Shown here one piece after another: positions 16,831 to 25,521 of a stretch of 64,000 bases of DNA. The notes under the pieces were generated by a model, which searched no databases, had not been told where the DNA came from, and saw only the letters and a list, made by a program, of their open reading frames with translations. The DNA is taken from NCBI RefSeq assembly GCF_014204715.1, contig NZ_JACHLY010000001.1, forward strand, positions 2,511,001 to 2,575,000, given 5' to 3'. How positions within the stretch are numbered: the first letter of the stretch is position 1; each line of letters starts with the position of its first letter. The position numbers and the translations under genes are program-made. Source of the stretch: Streptomonospora salina. GTDB lineage: Bacteria > Actinomycetota > Actinomycetes > Streptosporangiales > Streptosporangiaceae.

Positions 16831-18320
16831 AACACCGTTGTTTTAGGGTGTTTTCGCTGGTGGGGTGAGGCGCCAGATGTGGACGCGATGTCGGGTTCTA
16901 CCCGAGGCGGGTGTGGCGCGCTTGCGGGTGAGGAACCGGAAGGAGCGCCGGGTGACCTCACGGGGTGCGGACCGCCGGCGCCGCCGGGGCAGCAGGTCGT
17001 CCCAGAGCTCGTCGAAGGCCCACACGTCCAGTACGGCCAGGTCCTCAGGGGGAAAAACGCCCACCGGTCCGGTTGACCGAGCGGCGGGCGGTGTTGAGCG
17101 CGGTGGTGAAGCTGATGCGGTCGGGATCGAGCTGTGCGTACCCGGCGGCGCGGGTGATCAGGTCCGAGACCGCCTGATAGACCAGCAGCAGCGCCCAGGC
17201 CTCCTGACGGATGAGGTCGGGACTCTGGGAGCGGAACCGCACCGTCGTTCCGCCGCGCAGTTCGGTCTTGACCGCGTCGTAGAGGATCTCCGATTCCCAG
17301 CGGGCCGCGTACAGCCCCGGGAAGTCGGCGATGGGGTGGAGCACCGGGTCGATCAGGCTGGTGACCAGGGTGATCGTCTCCCCGGCCGTGGTGTGGCCGC
17401 CGTGTGCGGTGACGGTGTCGGTGTAGACGGTGTACTCGACCACACGCACCAGCGGACCGCCCTTGGACAGGTGCGCGGTGTAGGAGCCGTCGGCCAGGAC
17501 CTCGACGGGGGCCAGGGCGAACTGGGCGCCGGCGCGCATGATGACCTGGGCGCCGGTGGCGGTGATCGTGCAGTACAGGTCGCTGCCGCAAAACCCCGAG
17601 TCGAAGACCGTGAGCATGTCGGGCGCGAACGAGGCCGCCATGCGCTCGCACAGGGCTTTCTCGCTGGTGGTGTAGGCGTCGAAGGACGCGTCGATGAGGC
17701 AGCGGGTGCCGATCTCGCAGTGGGCGACCAGACGCAGTTGAGGGAAGGCCCCCTCAGAGGGGCCGCCGAACGCGGCCCGGTTCGCGGTGGTGTCGGGGGT
17801 GTCCAGGCAGGTGCCGTCCACCGCAGTCAGGCGGTAGCCGCGCCACCATGCTCCCGGGGTGTCGCTCTCGGCCAGGGGCCCGGCGGTGCGGGCGAAGAGC
17901 AGCGTGAGGGGTTCGGTGCCCAGCCGCTGCCGGGCCCGGCTCACGCTGGAGGCCTCGGGCGCGCCCGAGGCCGGCACGGCCAACTCCCGGGCCCCGCCGC
18001 TGAACGCGCAGCCGTCAGCCAGCCTGCGCCAGACCTCTTTGTAGGAGAGGTTGCGCCACAGCCACAGCGCCAGGACCAAGTACAGGGTCAGCCGTGCGGG
18101 CAGCTCGCGCCGCCGTTGCTGGAGGGCGCCGCCCCGGGTGGCCACCTCCTCGACCAGGTGCGGGTCGAAGGTCTGGGTCAGCACCCCGAAAGAGGCGCGG
18201 TCAGCCGCGTTCGTCACGCCATCGAGTATCCCGCGGGTAGAGGCGGCCGCGAACCCTCGGTGCCAGGCTCGCACCACCCCGAGGCCCTTACCAGCGAAGA
18301 TGCCCTAAAACAACGGTGTT
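16831..18320 (-). mobile_element. IS4-family insertion sequence (1490 bp)
   Basis: Both ends read inward AACACCGTTGTTTTAGGG (18 identical bases) and remain similar for another ~12 bp (TTCGCTGG shared). The element is bounded by a perfect 13-bp direct repeat, so both ends are exact. It carries one transposase gene on the minus strand and lies inside an IS701-like transposase gene. The perfect duplication suggests a fairly recent insertion. Confidence 0.93.
17045..18277 (-). CDS. IS4-family transposase (C-terminal tail out of frame)
   Basis: A 410-residue DDE transposase. N-terminal domain residues 20-120 (FGVLTQTFDPHLVEEVA, LTLYLVLALWLWRNLSYKEVWRRL). The catalytic Asp residues are in LTAVDGTCLDTPDT and MLTVFDSGFCGS, and the Y-R-E-K signature is YAARWESEILYDAVK. 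It stops at RTGGRFSP, but another frame continues at once as VFPPEDLAVLDVWAFDELW down to 16843, which is a normal tail for the family. The shift falls at the run TTTTTCCCCC (about 17051-17060 on the plus strand as GGGGGAAAAA). Either a one-base mutation or +1 frameshifting; the catalytic core is intact. Confidence 0.88.
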   Translation of the reverse strand: MVRAWHRGFAAASTRGILDGVTNAADRASFGVLTQTFDPHLVEEVATRGGALQQRRRELPARLTLYLVLALWLWRNLSYKEVWRRLADGCAFSGGARELAVPASGAPEASSVSRARQRLGTEPLTLLFARTAGPLAESDTPGAWWRGYRLTAVDGTCLDTPDTTANRAAFGGPSEGAFPQLRLVAHCEIGTRCLIDASFDAYTTSEKALCERMAASFAPDMLTVFDSGFCGSDLYCTITATGAQVIMRAGAQFALAPVEVLADGSYTAHLSKGGPLVRVVEYTVYTDTVTAHGGHTTAGETITLVTSLIDPVLHPIADFPGLYAARWESEILYDAVKTELRGGTTVRFRSQSPDLIRQEAWALLLVYQAVSDLITRAAGYAQLDPDRISFTTALNTARRSVNRTGGRFSP

Positions 18321-18333
18321 GGGACCGGAGGCC
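18321..18333. repeat. Right 13-bp target-site duplication of the IS4-family element
   Basis: GGGACCGGAGGCC, identical to 16818-16830. Confidence 0.92.
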
Positions 18334-18864
18334 GCCGTCCTGGATCCACTCGCGGGGAAGAACCAGGCGCCAGTCGACGGGAATGGTGCGGCCGGCGGCC
18401 GCGAGGAACAGGCCGATCCCGATCTGGCAGTTCATTGTCCGTTCCTTAACCGGAACGAAAGCTTTGTGTACGCCTACCGACATCGCTCCGCGTTTCGGCA
18501 TGAAAACCGGAGCGAAAACCCAGGCGCGGACACTCTCGACCCGTTCGATCCACCGGACGATCTCGTTCCGGACACCGCCCCAGTCCCACGGGCTGTCGTT
18601 CACGAAATGGCGCAGGGAGTGCCGCGCCGTCGCGGACAGCCCGAGCGACTCCCCGATTCGGTTGATCGACTTCCTGCCTTCGGTGGTGAGGACCCCGCGC
18701 AGGTAGGAGGCGGCCGACATGCGCTGCTCGATACACGGGAGACCACGGAACACCTGGTCGACGAATACCGTGAAGCGCTCTTCGTCCGCCTCCGAGCTAC
18801 CGCTGAACGGTCGGATACCGTGCACATCCGGTTGGCGATACTGAAAGATCATCAATTCACTCAT
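18321..18864 (-). pseudogene. IS701-like transposase gene, N-terminal part (split by IS4-type element)
   Basis: The N-terminal ~180 residues of an IS701-like protein: FTVFVDQVFRGLPCIEQR, YLRGVLTTEGRKSINRIGE and, at the family's first catalytic position, FAPVFMPKRGAMSVGVH, followed by MNCQIGIGLFLAAAGR and PVDWRLVLPREW. Active IS701 transposases read VDDTGFPKKG there, so the DD is replaced. With 16150-16830 it forms a 403-residue frame. Similar transposase-like proteins without the triad occur as ordinary genes in actinomycetes, so this may be a domesticated protein and not a mobile element; I see no inverted repeats around the composite. Confidence 0.75.
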
Positions 18865-19390
18865 TCAGTCATTTCGTTCGCAATCCGACGCCGGACATTA
18901 ACACCCGGACACCGATCGAACAAGAAGGAAAACCACCGCATTCGACCTGCTACCCACCGTGAAAAATCGAGGCCAGGGCCCCGTGAACAAGAATCCGCCC
19001 GACACCGCGGAACCAAACCCCCTGATCGCACGACATGCGCGGCGAATTCCGTCCGTTCGGCGGCCGGCAGGCTGATTCCGAGCGCCGAAGGACCGGCGCC
19101 CCGCACGCGACCGGCGGTTCCGCTCCGGGCGACCGCCGCGGAGCGGAACCGCATGTGCGACATATCACCCGGCGATCGATCATTCAGCTCGATCGCACCC
19201 CGCCCCTGATCGGGACATCCGATGTGCGGTCCCGCATCGCCGCGCGGATCGGCGCCGCAGCGCCGGACGGCCAGGCTCCGAACACGTCCGCAGCGACCCG
19301 CGGCGGCACGGTCCCGGACGTGAACGGCGATCGGGTGCCGAGCGCCCTGGCGGCGGAAAAAGACGTGGCCGGACGGCACCGGGCGTCGGC
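18865..19390. other. Non-coding gap
   Basis: 526 bp between the IS701-like gene start and the NADAR gene. Short frames exist but none has a ribosome binding site or recognisable sequence. The stretch up to about 18970 is lower in GC than its surroundings. Confidence 0.4.
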
Positions 19391-19747
19391 ATGATGGTGG
19401 CGATGAAGCGAGCAGAGCCCGGGTCCGTCGCCGAGCTGCGCGAACGGGCCGCCCGGGGCGAACGCGTGAAGTACCTGTTCTTCTGGGGCCACCGGCCCCG
19501 GCGCGACGGGTCGCCGGGGGCGGAATGCCTGAGCCAGTGGTGGAGCGGCGGGTTCGACGTCGACGGCGTGCACTACCCCGCCGCGGAGCATTGGATGATG
19601 GCCGAGAAGGCCCGCCTGTTCGGCGACGCCGCCGCCGAACAGCGGATCCTGGACGCCGCGAGTCCGGGCGCTGCCAAGAGCGCGGGCCGGGAGGTGCGCG
19701 GCTTCGCGCTCATGCGTGCCCGCGCAGAGCTGGGTCCGGCGCCCTAG
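19391..19747 (+). pseudogene. NADAR/YbiA-family protein with internal deletion
   Basis: The 118-residue product starts like NADAR (DUF1768) proteins: YLFFWGHRPRRDGSPGAECLSQWW, then YPAAEHWMMAEKARLFGD, normally involved in N-glycosidic cleavage of ADP-ribose or riboflavin intermediates. After SAGREVRGF it jumps straight to ALMRARAEL, which in full-length relatives follows a second ...LLGF about 60-70 residues later. The lost segment includes the conserved GN..KF and D(R)IWGIG motifs. The frame is kept, so a short protein could be made, but activity is unlikely. No clear ribosome binding site. Confidence 0.7.
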
Positions 19748-19823
19748 AACCTCGGCCGCGGCCCCTGTTCGAACCCGGACTCGGGCGGGGGCCCGGGAGG
19801 GGGCCTCCGCCGCCCGGCCGGTC

Positions 19824-20126
19824 TCAGCCAGCGGCCGTGCACAGGCGCACGGAGCCGGTTCCCTCCATGATCTGCCAGGATCCCGCCAGCATCCGCGCGA
19901 GCGGCACGAACTCGCGCTCAGCCGGGGTCGTGATCTCGCTGTCGGAGTCGAGCGCCGCGAAAACGCACCATCCCTTGCCCGCGACCGTGCAGGACCACGG
20001 CGCCAGCTCCGCCGGCAACTCCTCGGGCGGGGCGGAATCGGGCTCCAACTCCAGCGCGATGCCGCGCCGGTCGGCTTCGCGCTGCATGACGCGGGCGGCG
20101 TGCTCGCCCACTGCCAGGTGCGTCAC
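19824..20126 (-). CDS. Hypothetical protein (100 aa)
   Basis: Starts GTG with AAGGAG 7 bp upstream. Soluble, with an N-terminal helix (GEHAARVMQREADRRG) and a central strand-rich part with two Cys (WSCTVAGKGWCVFAALDSDSE). No family recognised. It stands alone between the broken NADAR gene (convergent) and a TetR gene transcribed in the same direction 166 bp upstream. Confidence 0.55.
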   Translation of the reverse strand: MTHLAVGEHAARVMQREADRRGIALELEPDSAPPEELPAELAPWSCTVAGKGWCVFAALDSDSEITTPAEREFVPLARMLAGSWQIMEGTGSVRLCTAAG

Positions 20127-20292
20127 TGGTCACTCCTTCGAGCGTCGCGCCACGGCTCCGGCGTCCCCGGCACTCGTGCGCTCGCACCGGCGGGCACGTC
20201 CGGTCGTGGCACGACGATAGCCGTTCCCCCGGCCCGCCGGTCCCGCCGCACCCGTCGCGCGGGGCGGCGCGAGGCGCGGGGCGGATATGCGG

Positions 20293-20868
20293 TCACCCGG
20301 GGGGTGCGGCGTCGGCGAGGAGGCGGGCCGCCAGGTCGCGGGCCGTGCGCACGCGCAGTTCCCCTTCGTCGATGCCGCGGTGGGCGATGGCGCCTTCCAA
20401 CAGCAGGAAGACGTGTTCGGCCAGGTCCTCGGCATCGGCCCCGGGCGCGTCCTCGGCGATCAGTTCGGCGATGCGGGCTCGGACCGCCTCTTTGTGCTCG
20501 CGGATCGTCTTCCACCCCGCATGCCCGGCCGGGAGTTCCGCGGCCGCGTTGATGAAGGCGCAGCCGCGGCCGACTTCCAGCTCCGGGTGGGAGAGGTAGG
20601 CGTCCATCAGCGCGAGCGTGCGGGGCGGCGGCGCCGCGTCCAAGCGCTCGTCGAGGTGGGCCCACCAGTTCTCGTGCCGGCGCCGCAGGTAGTGCACGAC
20701 CAGCTCGTCCTTCGAGCCGAAGCGGTCGTAGAGGGTCTTCTTCGTCACGCCGGCCGTGTCCGACACCAGTGCCACCCCGACCGCGTTGATGCCCTCGCGG
20801 TAGAACAGGCCGCCCGCGGCGTCGAGGATGCGGCGCCCGGCCGGCGTCGTGTCCGCTCGTGTCTCCAT
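20293..20868 (-). CDS. TetR family transcriptional regulator
   Basis: A 191-residue TetR protein. HTH at residues ~10-57 (RRILDAAGGLFYREGINAVGV, then AGVTKKTLYDRFGSKDELV). The ligand-binding part carries RGCAFINAAAELP, typical of the TetR_C subgroup of small repressors that control oxidoreductase or efflux genes. It diverges from an MFS gene across 92 bp that holds two palindromes, so it likely represses that gene and itself. Confidence 0.92.
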   Translation of the reverse strand: METRADTTPAGRRILDAAGGLFYREGINAVGVALVSDTAGVTKKTLYDRFGSKDELVVHYLRRRHENWWAHLDERLDAAPPPRTLALMDAYLSHPELEVGRGCAFINAAAELPAGHAGWKTIREHKEAVRARIAELIAEDAPGADAEDLAEHVFLLLEGAIAHRGIDEGELRVRTARDLAARLLADAAPPG

Positions 20869-20879
20869 GCCGTGATTAT

Positions 20880-20893
20880 ACCCACCGGTGGGT
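20880..20893. promoter_or_regulatory. TetR operator candidate 1
   Basis: Perfect 14-bp palindrome ACCCACCGGTGGGT just upstream of the tetR start, inside the divergent promoter region. Confidence 0.6.
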
Positions 20894-20930
20894 TGACCTC
20901 ACCCGGAACGACGCACATCCTGGAAACTAA

Positions 20931-20940
20931 ACCGATCGGT
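20931..20940. promoter_or_regulatory. TetR operator candidate 2
   Basis: Palindrome ACCGATCGGT, flanked by TAA and ATAC, 20 bp upstream of the MFS start. It shares the ACCG/CGGT half-sites with the 20880 palindrome. Confidence 0.55.
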
Positions 20941-20960
20941 ATACATTAGGGAGGGTGTTC

Positions 20961-22238
20961 ATGACACGGCATCGCACCGGCGGCGCCGGCCCGGCGACAC
21001 GGGCTCCGTCCGGCGCAACGGCGACCGCCGCTGTGCCCGCCGTGCGGCTGGCCGCCGCCGGAATCTCGCTCATCGCGGCCTGCTACGGCCTCGCACGCTT
21101 CGCCTACGGCCTGTTCGTACCGGTCCTCAGCGCGGAATTCGGCCTCAGCGCCGCCGCGGCGGGCACCATCGCCTCGGCGAGCTACACCGGCTACTGCGTC
21201 GCGGTCCTCGCCGCGTCCGCCGCCACCCCCCGCTGGGGGCCGCGCGCGGTGGCGGTCGCAGCGGGAACCGCCGCGACGTCGGGAACCGCGCTCATCGCCG
21301 CGGCCCCCGCCGCCCCGGTCCTCGCCGCCGGAGTGGTCTTCACCGGAATCAGCAGCGGCGCGGCGTCGCCGCCGCTGGCCGGGGCGGTCGCGCGCTGGGT
21401 GGCGCCGGAGCGGTCCGCCCGCGTGCAGAGCGTCGTCAACGCCGGCACCGGCCTCGGAGTCATGGTGTCCGGCCCCGTCGCGCTGCTCTTCGCCCAGGAG
21501 TGGCGGCTGTCCTGGGCGGCGTTCGCCTGCGCCGCAGCCGCCGCGACACTGTGGGCGGCAGCCGTGATTCCGGCGCACCGTCCCGGCGGCGCCGACAGCG
21601 ACGGCCCGCGGCACTCCCCCGCCCTGCTGCCCTCCGGGGCGCTGCGCCTGCTCGCCGCCGCAGGCGCCATGGGCGCGGCCAGCTCCGCGGTGTGGACCTT
21701 CGGCCGCGACGTCGCCGTCGCCCAAGGCGCGAGCACCACCGCCTCCACCGTCATGTGGATCGCCCTGGGCGCATTCGGCCTGTTGGGGAGCCTGACCGGC
21801 GACATCGCCGCGCGCGCGGGACTGCGCAAGGCGTGGGCCGGCGGGATGCTCGGGCTGGCGGCCGCCACCTTCGGGCTGGTGCTGGCGTCGGGCGCCGCGC
21901 CCGGCATCCACGTCGCCGGAGGCCTGTTCGGCGCCGTCTACATCGCGCTGACCGGGGTGCTGCTGCTGTGGGGCACGCGGGTCTACAGCACCGTACCCGC
22001 CTTCGGCGTCGGCGCCGCGTTCCTGGCGATCGCGGTGGGCCAGGCCGCGGCGTCGCCGCTCGTCGGACTGCTCAGCGACGCCTTCGGCCCGACACTCGCC
22101 TTCGCGGCCGCCGCCGCGCTGTCGCTCGCCGGCGCCGCGCTCGGACCCGCGGACCGCACCCGGCGCCCCCTCGGCGGCCCGGCAGGCGAATCCCGGCCGC
22201 CTGCCGCACAGCAAGGACCGGTGCCCTGCGGGCGGTGA
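20961..22238 (+). CDS. MFS transporter (YbfB/YjiJ-like)
   Basis: A 425-residue, Ala-rich 12-TM transporter. Its first TM region contains ISLIAACYGLARFAYGLFVPVL, with the YGLARFAYG motif of the YbfB/YjiJ group, then SASYTGYCVAVLAA in TM2. I chose the ATG at 20961 because AGGGAGG lies 7 bp upstream; a GTG at 20955 overlaps that site. Regulated most probably by the divergent TetR. Substrate unknown. Confidence 0.85.
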   Translation: MTRHRTGGAGPATRAPSGATATAAVPAVRLAAAGISLIAACYGLARFAYGLFVPVLSAEFGLSAAAAGTIASASYTGYCVAVLAASAATPRWGPRAVAVAAGTAATSGTALIAAAPAAPVLAAGVVFTGISSGAASPPLAGAVARWVAPERSARVQSVVNAGTGLGVMVSGPVALLFAQEWRLSWAAFACAAAAATLWAAAVIPAHRPGGADSDGPRHSPALLPSGALRLLAAAGAMGAASSAVWTFGRDVAVAQGASTTASTVMWIALGAFGLLGSLTGDIAARAGLRKAWAGGMLGLAAATFGLVLASGAAPGIHVAGGLFGAVYIALTGVLLLWGTRVYSTVPAFGVGAAFLAIAVGQAAASPLVGLLSDAFGPTLAFAAAAALSLAGAALGPADRTRRPLGGPAGESRPPAAQQGPVPCGR

Positions 22239-22278
22239 ATGCGGACCCGCTTCGCCGTCGTGCCGTTCCGGGCACCGC

Positions 22279-23094
22279 CTATCCCGAACGCAGCAGCCGG
22301 GCCGTGTCGCGCCCGAACGACCACAGCAGCAGCGCCAGCGCGCCTGCGGCCACGGCCGCGGCCACCGGGTACGGCAGCACTCCCGGGGCGAGGGCGACCA
22401 GCGCGAGCCCCTGCAGCGCGGCGACGACCCGGCGCGCGTCGGACGGCGGGAGCGGCGCGCGCAGGCGCGGAACCAGCCGCCCCGCAGCGGCGAACACGTA
22501 GCGCATGAGGCCGATCGCGAGCACCCACCAGCCCAGCACCGCAGCGGCCGCGTGCACACTGAGCACCAGCAGGAGCAGCGCGTCGGCCTCCATGTCGAAC
22601 CCGGCACCGAGCTCGGAGGCCGTCCGGGTGCGGCGCGCCACCGCACCGTCGACGGTGTCCAGCGCCAGCGCCGCCGCGGCGAGACCGGCCGGCCACCAGC
22701 TCGGCGACGCGCCGGGGACGACCAGTCCGTCGGCCACCAGGGCGGCGACGCCCGCGATCAGTCCGGTGCGCGCCAGCGTCACCGCGTCCGCCGGACTCGC
22801 GGGACCCGCCCGATGGCGGTGCTGGGCGGCGGTGTAGGCGAACCAGGTGGCGGCGATGCACACCGCCCCCGCTATCCACCCGGCCGCGCCCATCCCCGTT
22901 CCGGCGGACAGCGCGGCCAGCAGCGCGAACGACGCGACAGCGGCCACGGTCTGGGCCCGGGTGCGCCGCAGCGGTCCGTGCGCGGGGGGCGCCGGCGCGG
23001 ATCCGGCGGGCTCGGCCGCTGCGCGAGCGCGCGGGTCCGCACCCGCCGCCCAGGCACCGCCGCGCCGCCGGTATCGGTCCCCCGCAGTCCGCAT
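22279..23094 (-). CDS. CDP-alcohol phosphatidyltransferase family membrane protein
   Basis: A 271-residue membrane protein with the CDP-alcohol phosphotransferase signature in LALDTVDGAVARRTRTASEL followed by GAGFDMEADA (DxxDGxxAR...G...D...D). Six or so hydrophobic segments. It would join a CDP-activated lipid or polyol to an alcohol acceptor at the cytoplasmic membrane face. The ATG at 23094 has GGAAGG upstream. It diverges from the dehydrogenase at 23199 and, with the PTPS/GT/MT/YbhN genes, appears to belong to one glycolipid-like pathway. Confidence 0.85.
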   Translation of the reverse strand: MRTAGDRYRRRGGAWAAGADPRARAAAEPAGSAPAPPAHGPLRRTRAQTVAAVASFALLAALSAGTGMGAAGWIAGAVCIAATWFAYTAAQHRHRAGPASPADAVTLARTGLIAGVAALVADGLVVPGASPSWWPAGLAAAALALDTVDGAVARRTRTASELGAGFDMEADALLLLVLSVHAAAAVLGWWVLAIGLMRYVFAAAGRLVPRLRAPLPPSDARRVVAALQGLALVALAPGVLPYPVAAAVAAGALALLLWSFGRDTARLLRSG

Positions 23095-23198
23095 CAGTGC
23101 AGCCTTCCCCGCTGAGCACCGCGCCCCGCCGCCCTGTCCAGGGCCGCGCGTACCGGGTATCGTACCCGGCGTCGCCCCGACACCGGCCGGGAGGAAGC

Positions 23199-24185
23199 GT
23201 GGCGCGCTCGGCATCGGCTTTCTGGATCACCGAACCCGGCGCCGGCGCGATCCGGCACGCCGAACTCCCGCCGCCCGGTCCCGGCGACGTCGTGGTGCGC
23301 ACCCGCTACTCGGCGGTCAGCCGCGGCACCGAGGCGCTGGTCTGGCGCGGCGGCGTCCCCGAGAGCCAGTACCGGGCCATGCGGGCGCCCTTCCAGGAAG
23401 GCGGATTCCCCGGCCCGGTGAAGTACGGCTACCTCAGCGTCGGCCGCGTCGAGGAAGGGCCGGCCCACCTGCTGGGACGCACCGTGTTCTGCCTCTACCC
23501 GCACCAGACCCGCTACACGGTTCCGGCCGAGGCGGTCACGCCGGTACCCGACGACGTACCCGCCGGGCGCGCGGTACTGGCCGGGACCCTGGAAACCGCC
23601 GTCAACGCGGTGTGGGACGCCGCACCGCTGGTCGGAGACCGGATCGCGGTCGTCGGAGGCGGGATGGTCGGCTGCGCGGTCGCGGGCGTACTGGCCGGGC
23701 TGCCCGGCGCGCGCGTGCAACTGGTCGACACCGACCCCGACCGCGCCGCCACCGCGGCGGCGCTCGGCGTCGGCTTCGCGTCCCCGGAAGACGCCGCACC
23801 GGGCTGCGACGCCGTGGTGCACGCCAGCGCGACCGAGGCGGGGCTGGCCCGATCGCTGGAGCTGCTGGCGCCGGAGGGCACGGTGGTGGAGCTGAGCTGG
23901 TACGGCGACCGCCGTGTCAGCCTCCCGCTGGGCGAGCGCTTCCACGCGCAGCGCCTGACCGTGCGCGCCAGCCAGGTCGGAACCGTCTCCCCCTCCGCCG
24001 GCGGCAGGCGCGGCTACGCCGACCGCATGGACCTGGCCCTGCGGCTGCTCGCCGACCCCCGGTTCGACGCGCTCGTCACCGGCGAGAGCCCGTTCGCCGA
24101 CCTCCCGGAGACCCTGCCCCGCCTCGCCGGCGGCGACCCGCCCGCGCTGTGCCACCGCATCGCCTACCCGGACGCACCGGGCTGA
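23199..24185 (+). CDS. Zinc-binding-type alcohol dehydrogenase (MDR superfamily)
   Basis: A 328-residue medium-chain dehydrogenase/reductase from a GTG start behind GGGAGGAAG. The N-terminal GroES-like domain has YSAVSRGTEALVWRGGVPESQ and the Rossmann domain has IAVVGGGMVGCAVAGVLA, then VDTDPDRAATAAALG. The structural-zinc Cys cluster of classical ADHs is missing. This subtype is found with PTPS-like, glycosyltransferase and methyltransferase genes, as it is here. It should reduce a keto group of an unidentified sugar or polyol intermediate with NAD(P)H. Confidence 0.85.
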   Translation: MARSASAFWITEPGAGAIRHAELPPPGPGDVVVRTRYSAVSRGTEALVWRGGVPESQYRAMRAPFQEGGFPGPVKYGYLSVGRVEEGPAHLLGRTVFCLYPHQTRYTVPAEAVTPVPDDVPAGRAVLAGTLETAVNAVWDAAPLVGDRIAVVGGGMVGCAVAGVLAGLPGARVQLVDTDPDRAATAAALGVGFASPEDAAPGCDAVVHASATEAGLARSLELLAPEGTVVELSWYGDRRVSLPLGERFHAQRLTVRASQVGTVSPSAGGRRGYADRMDLALRLLADPRFDALVTGESPFADLPETLPRLAGGDPPALCHRIAYPDAPG

Positions 24186-24223
24186 AGCGGCGCCGTGCGG
24201 TGCGGGGATGCGACAATGGGAGT

Positions 24224-25045
24224 GTGGACCTGCGCGAAGCATGTCGCGCGGCGGGCGTCGGTGTCGTCGCCGCCGACGAGCACACCGGTCCGCCCCGCGT
24301 GCACCGGGCCGTGCCGGCCCTGTCCGCACGGCTGGTCGTCAGCCTGGGCGCCCCGGTGGAAATGCGCTACGACGGGCGCGAACGCACCATGCAAGCCGTG
24401 GTCGCCGGGCTGATGCGGCCCGGAGTGCCCACTCCGGCCCTCACGCTGCTGCCACGGCAGCCGACGGTGTACGTCGAACTGTCCCCCGCGGCGATGCAGC
24501 GCCTCACCGGCGTTCCGCCCGGCGACGTGGACGCCGGCGGCGTCAGCGCCGACACCCTCCTGCCGTGGCTGGACCGGCTGAGCGAGGAACTGGCCGACCA
24601 CCCGATCGGCCGGCGCGAACCGCTCATGCGGGCCCGGCTCCTCCAGCGCCTGGACCGGGCCGGCGATGCCGGCGTGTCCGACGACGCCCTCGCGGCGCTG
24701 GAGATCGTCGGAGCGAGCGGCGGCCGGGTCTCCGTCGAGGAGCTGGCGCGGCGGACGCACCTCAGCCCCCGTCGCCTGCGGTACGTGATGCGGCGTGCGC
24801 TGGGGATCGGGCCGAAGTTCGCGTCGCGCGTCGCGCGGTTGTCGGCCGCGATCGGCCGGGTCGGCGACGGGCCCGGATCCTGGGCCCGGATCGCGGCGGA
24901 GAGCGCCTACCACGACCAGAGCCATCTCGTGCGGGACTTCACCGAACTCATGCGCACGACGCCGACCGCATGGCTGGCGGAAGAAGGCCGAAATCTCCAA
25001 GCCCGGCGGCGCCCGCCCCCGCGATCATCGGGGCATGGACAGTGA
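24224..25045 (+). CDS. AraC-family transcriptional regulator
   Basis: A 273-residue protein from GTG 24224. The C-terminal AraC DNA-binding region is clear: SVEELARRTHLSPRRLRYVMRRALGIGPK, then AAESAYHDQSHLVRDFTELM and TPTAWL. The N-terminal part is sensory, like the DUF6597-type AraC group. Its end overlaps the VOC gene by 11 bp, so the two are co-expressed. The pair sits between the dehydrogenase and PTPS genes, and looks like a later insertion into the cluster. Confidence 0.85.
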   Translation: MDLREACRAAGVGVVAADEHTGPPRVHRAVPALSARLVVSLGAPVEMRYDGRERTMQAVVAGLMRPGVPTPALTLLPRQPTVYVELSPAAMQRLTGVPPGDVDAGGVSADTLLPWLDRLSEELADHPIGRREPLMRARLLQRLDRAGDAGVSDDALAALEIVGASGGRVSVEELARRTHLSPRRLRYVMRRALGIGPKFASRVARLSAAIGRVGDGPGSWARIAAESAYHDQSHLVRDFTELMRTTPTAWLAEEGRNLQARRRPPPRSSGHGQ

Positions 25046-25421
25046 ACTCCACCCGAAACTGCTCGTATCCGACGCCGACGCGGCCATCGCCTTCTACACC
25101 GAGGCGCTCGGAGCCGCACTGAACTTCCGCGCGGCCGATGACCACGACGTCGTCAACCACGCCGAACTCACCCTGGGATCGTCCGTTTTCGCTCTGGCGC
25201 AGAGCGTCCCCGAGTGGGGCTGGCACGATCCCCGTTCCGTAGGCGGCTCACCCGTACTCGTCACCGCCCACGTGCCCGACCCGGATTCGACGGCGGACCG
25301 CATGGTGCGGCTGGGGGCCGAACTCGTCATCCCGATCGACAACCGCCCCTACGGCAAGCGCCAGGGCAGGGTGCGGGACCCGTTCGGACACCTGTGGGTG
25401 ATCAGCGGCGAACTCCGCTGA
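25035..25421 (+). CDS. VOC-family (glyoxalase/bleomycin-resistance fold) protein
   Basis: A 128-residue protein with two beta-alpha-beta-beta-beta halves: [19 protein letters not shown] and [15 protein letters not shown], closing with [15 protein letters not shown]. PhnB-like VOC proteins bind a metal and a small molecule. Typical partner of AraC-family regulators; overlaps the AraC gene by 11 bp. Substrate unknown. Confidence 0.85.
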   Translation: MDSELHPKLLVSDADAAIAFYTEALGAALNFRAADDHDVVNHAELTLGSSVFALAQSVPEWGWHDPRSVGGSPVLVTAHVPDPDSTADRMVRLGAELVIPIDNRPYGKRQGRVRDPFGHLWVISGELR

Positions 25422-25521
25422 CCGGCGGGAACGGAGCGCGGCGGAACCCGGCCCGCCGGCGTTCTCCCGCCGGACCCGGGTCCGGCGCTGCCGCGCGGCA
25501 TACCCGACGCGTTTCCCGGGG

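Noticed and set aside
16865-18706. 613-residue plus-strand frame over the IS4-type element
   Set aside because: Antisense to the transposase, which has the DDE and YREK residues.
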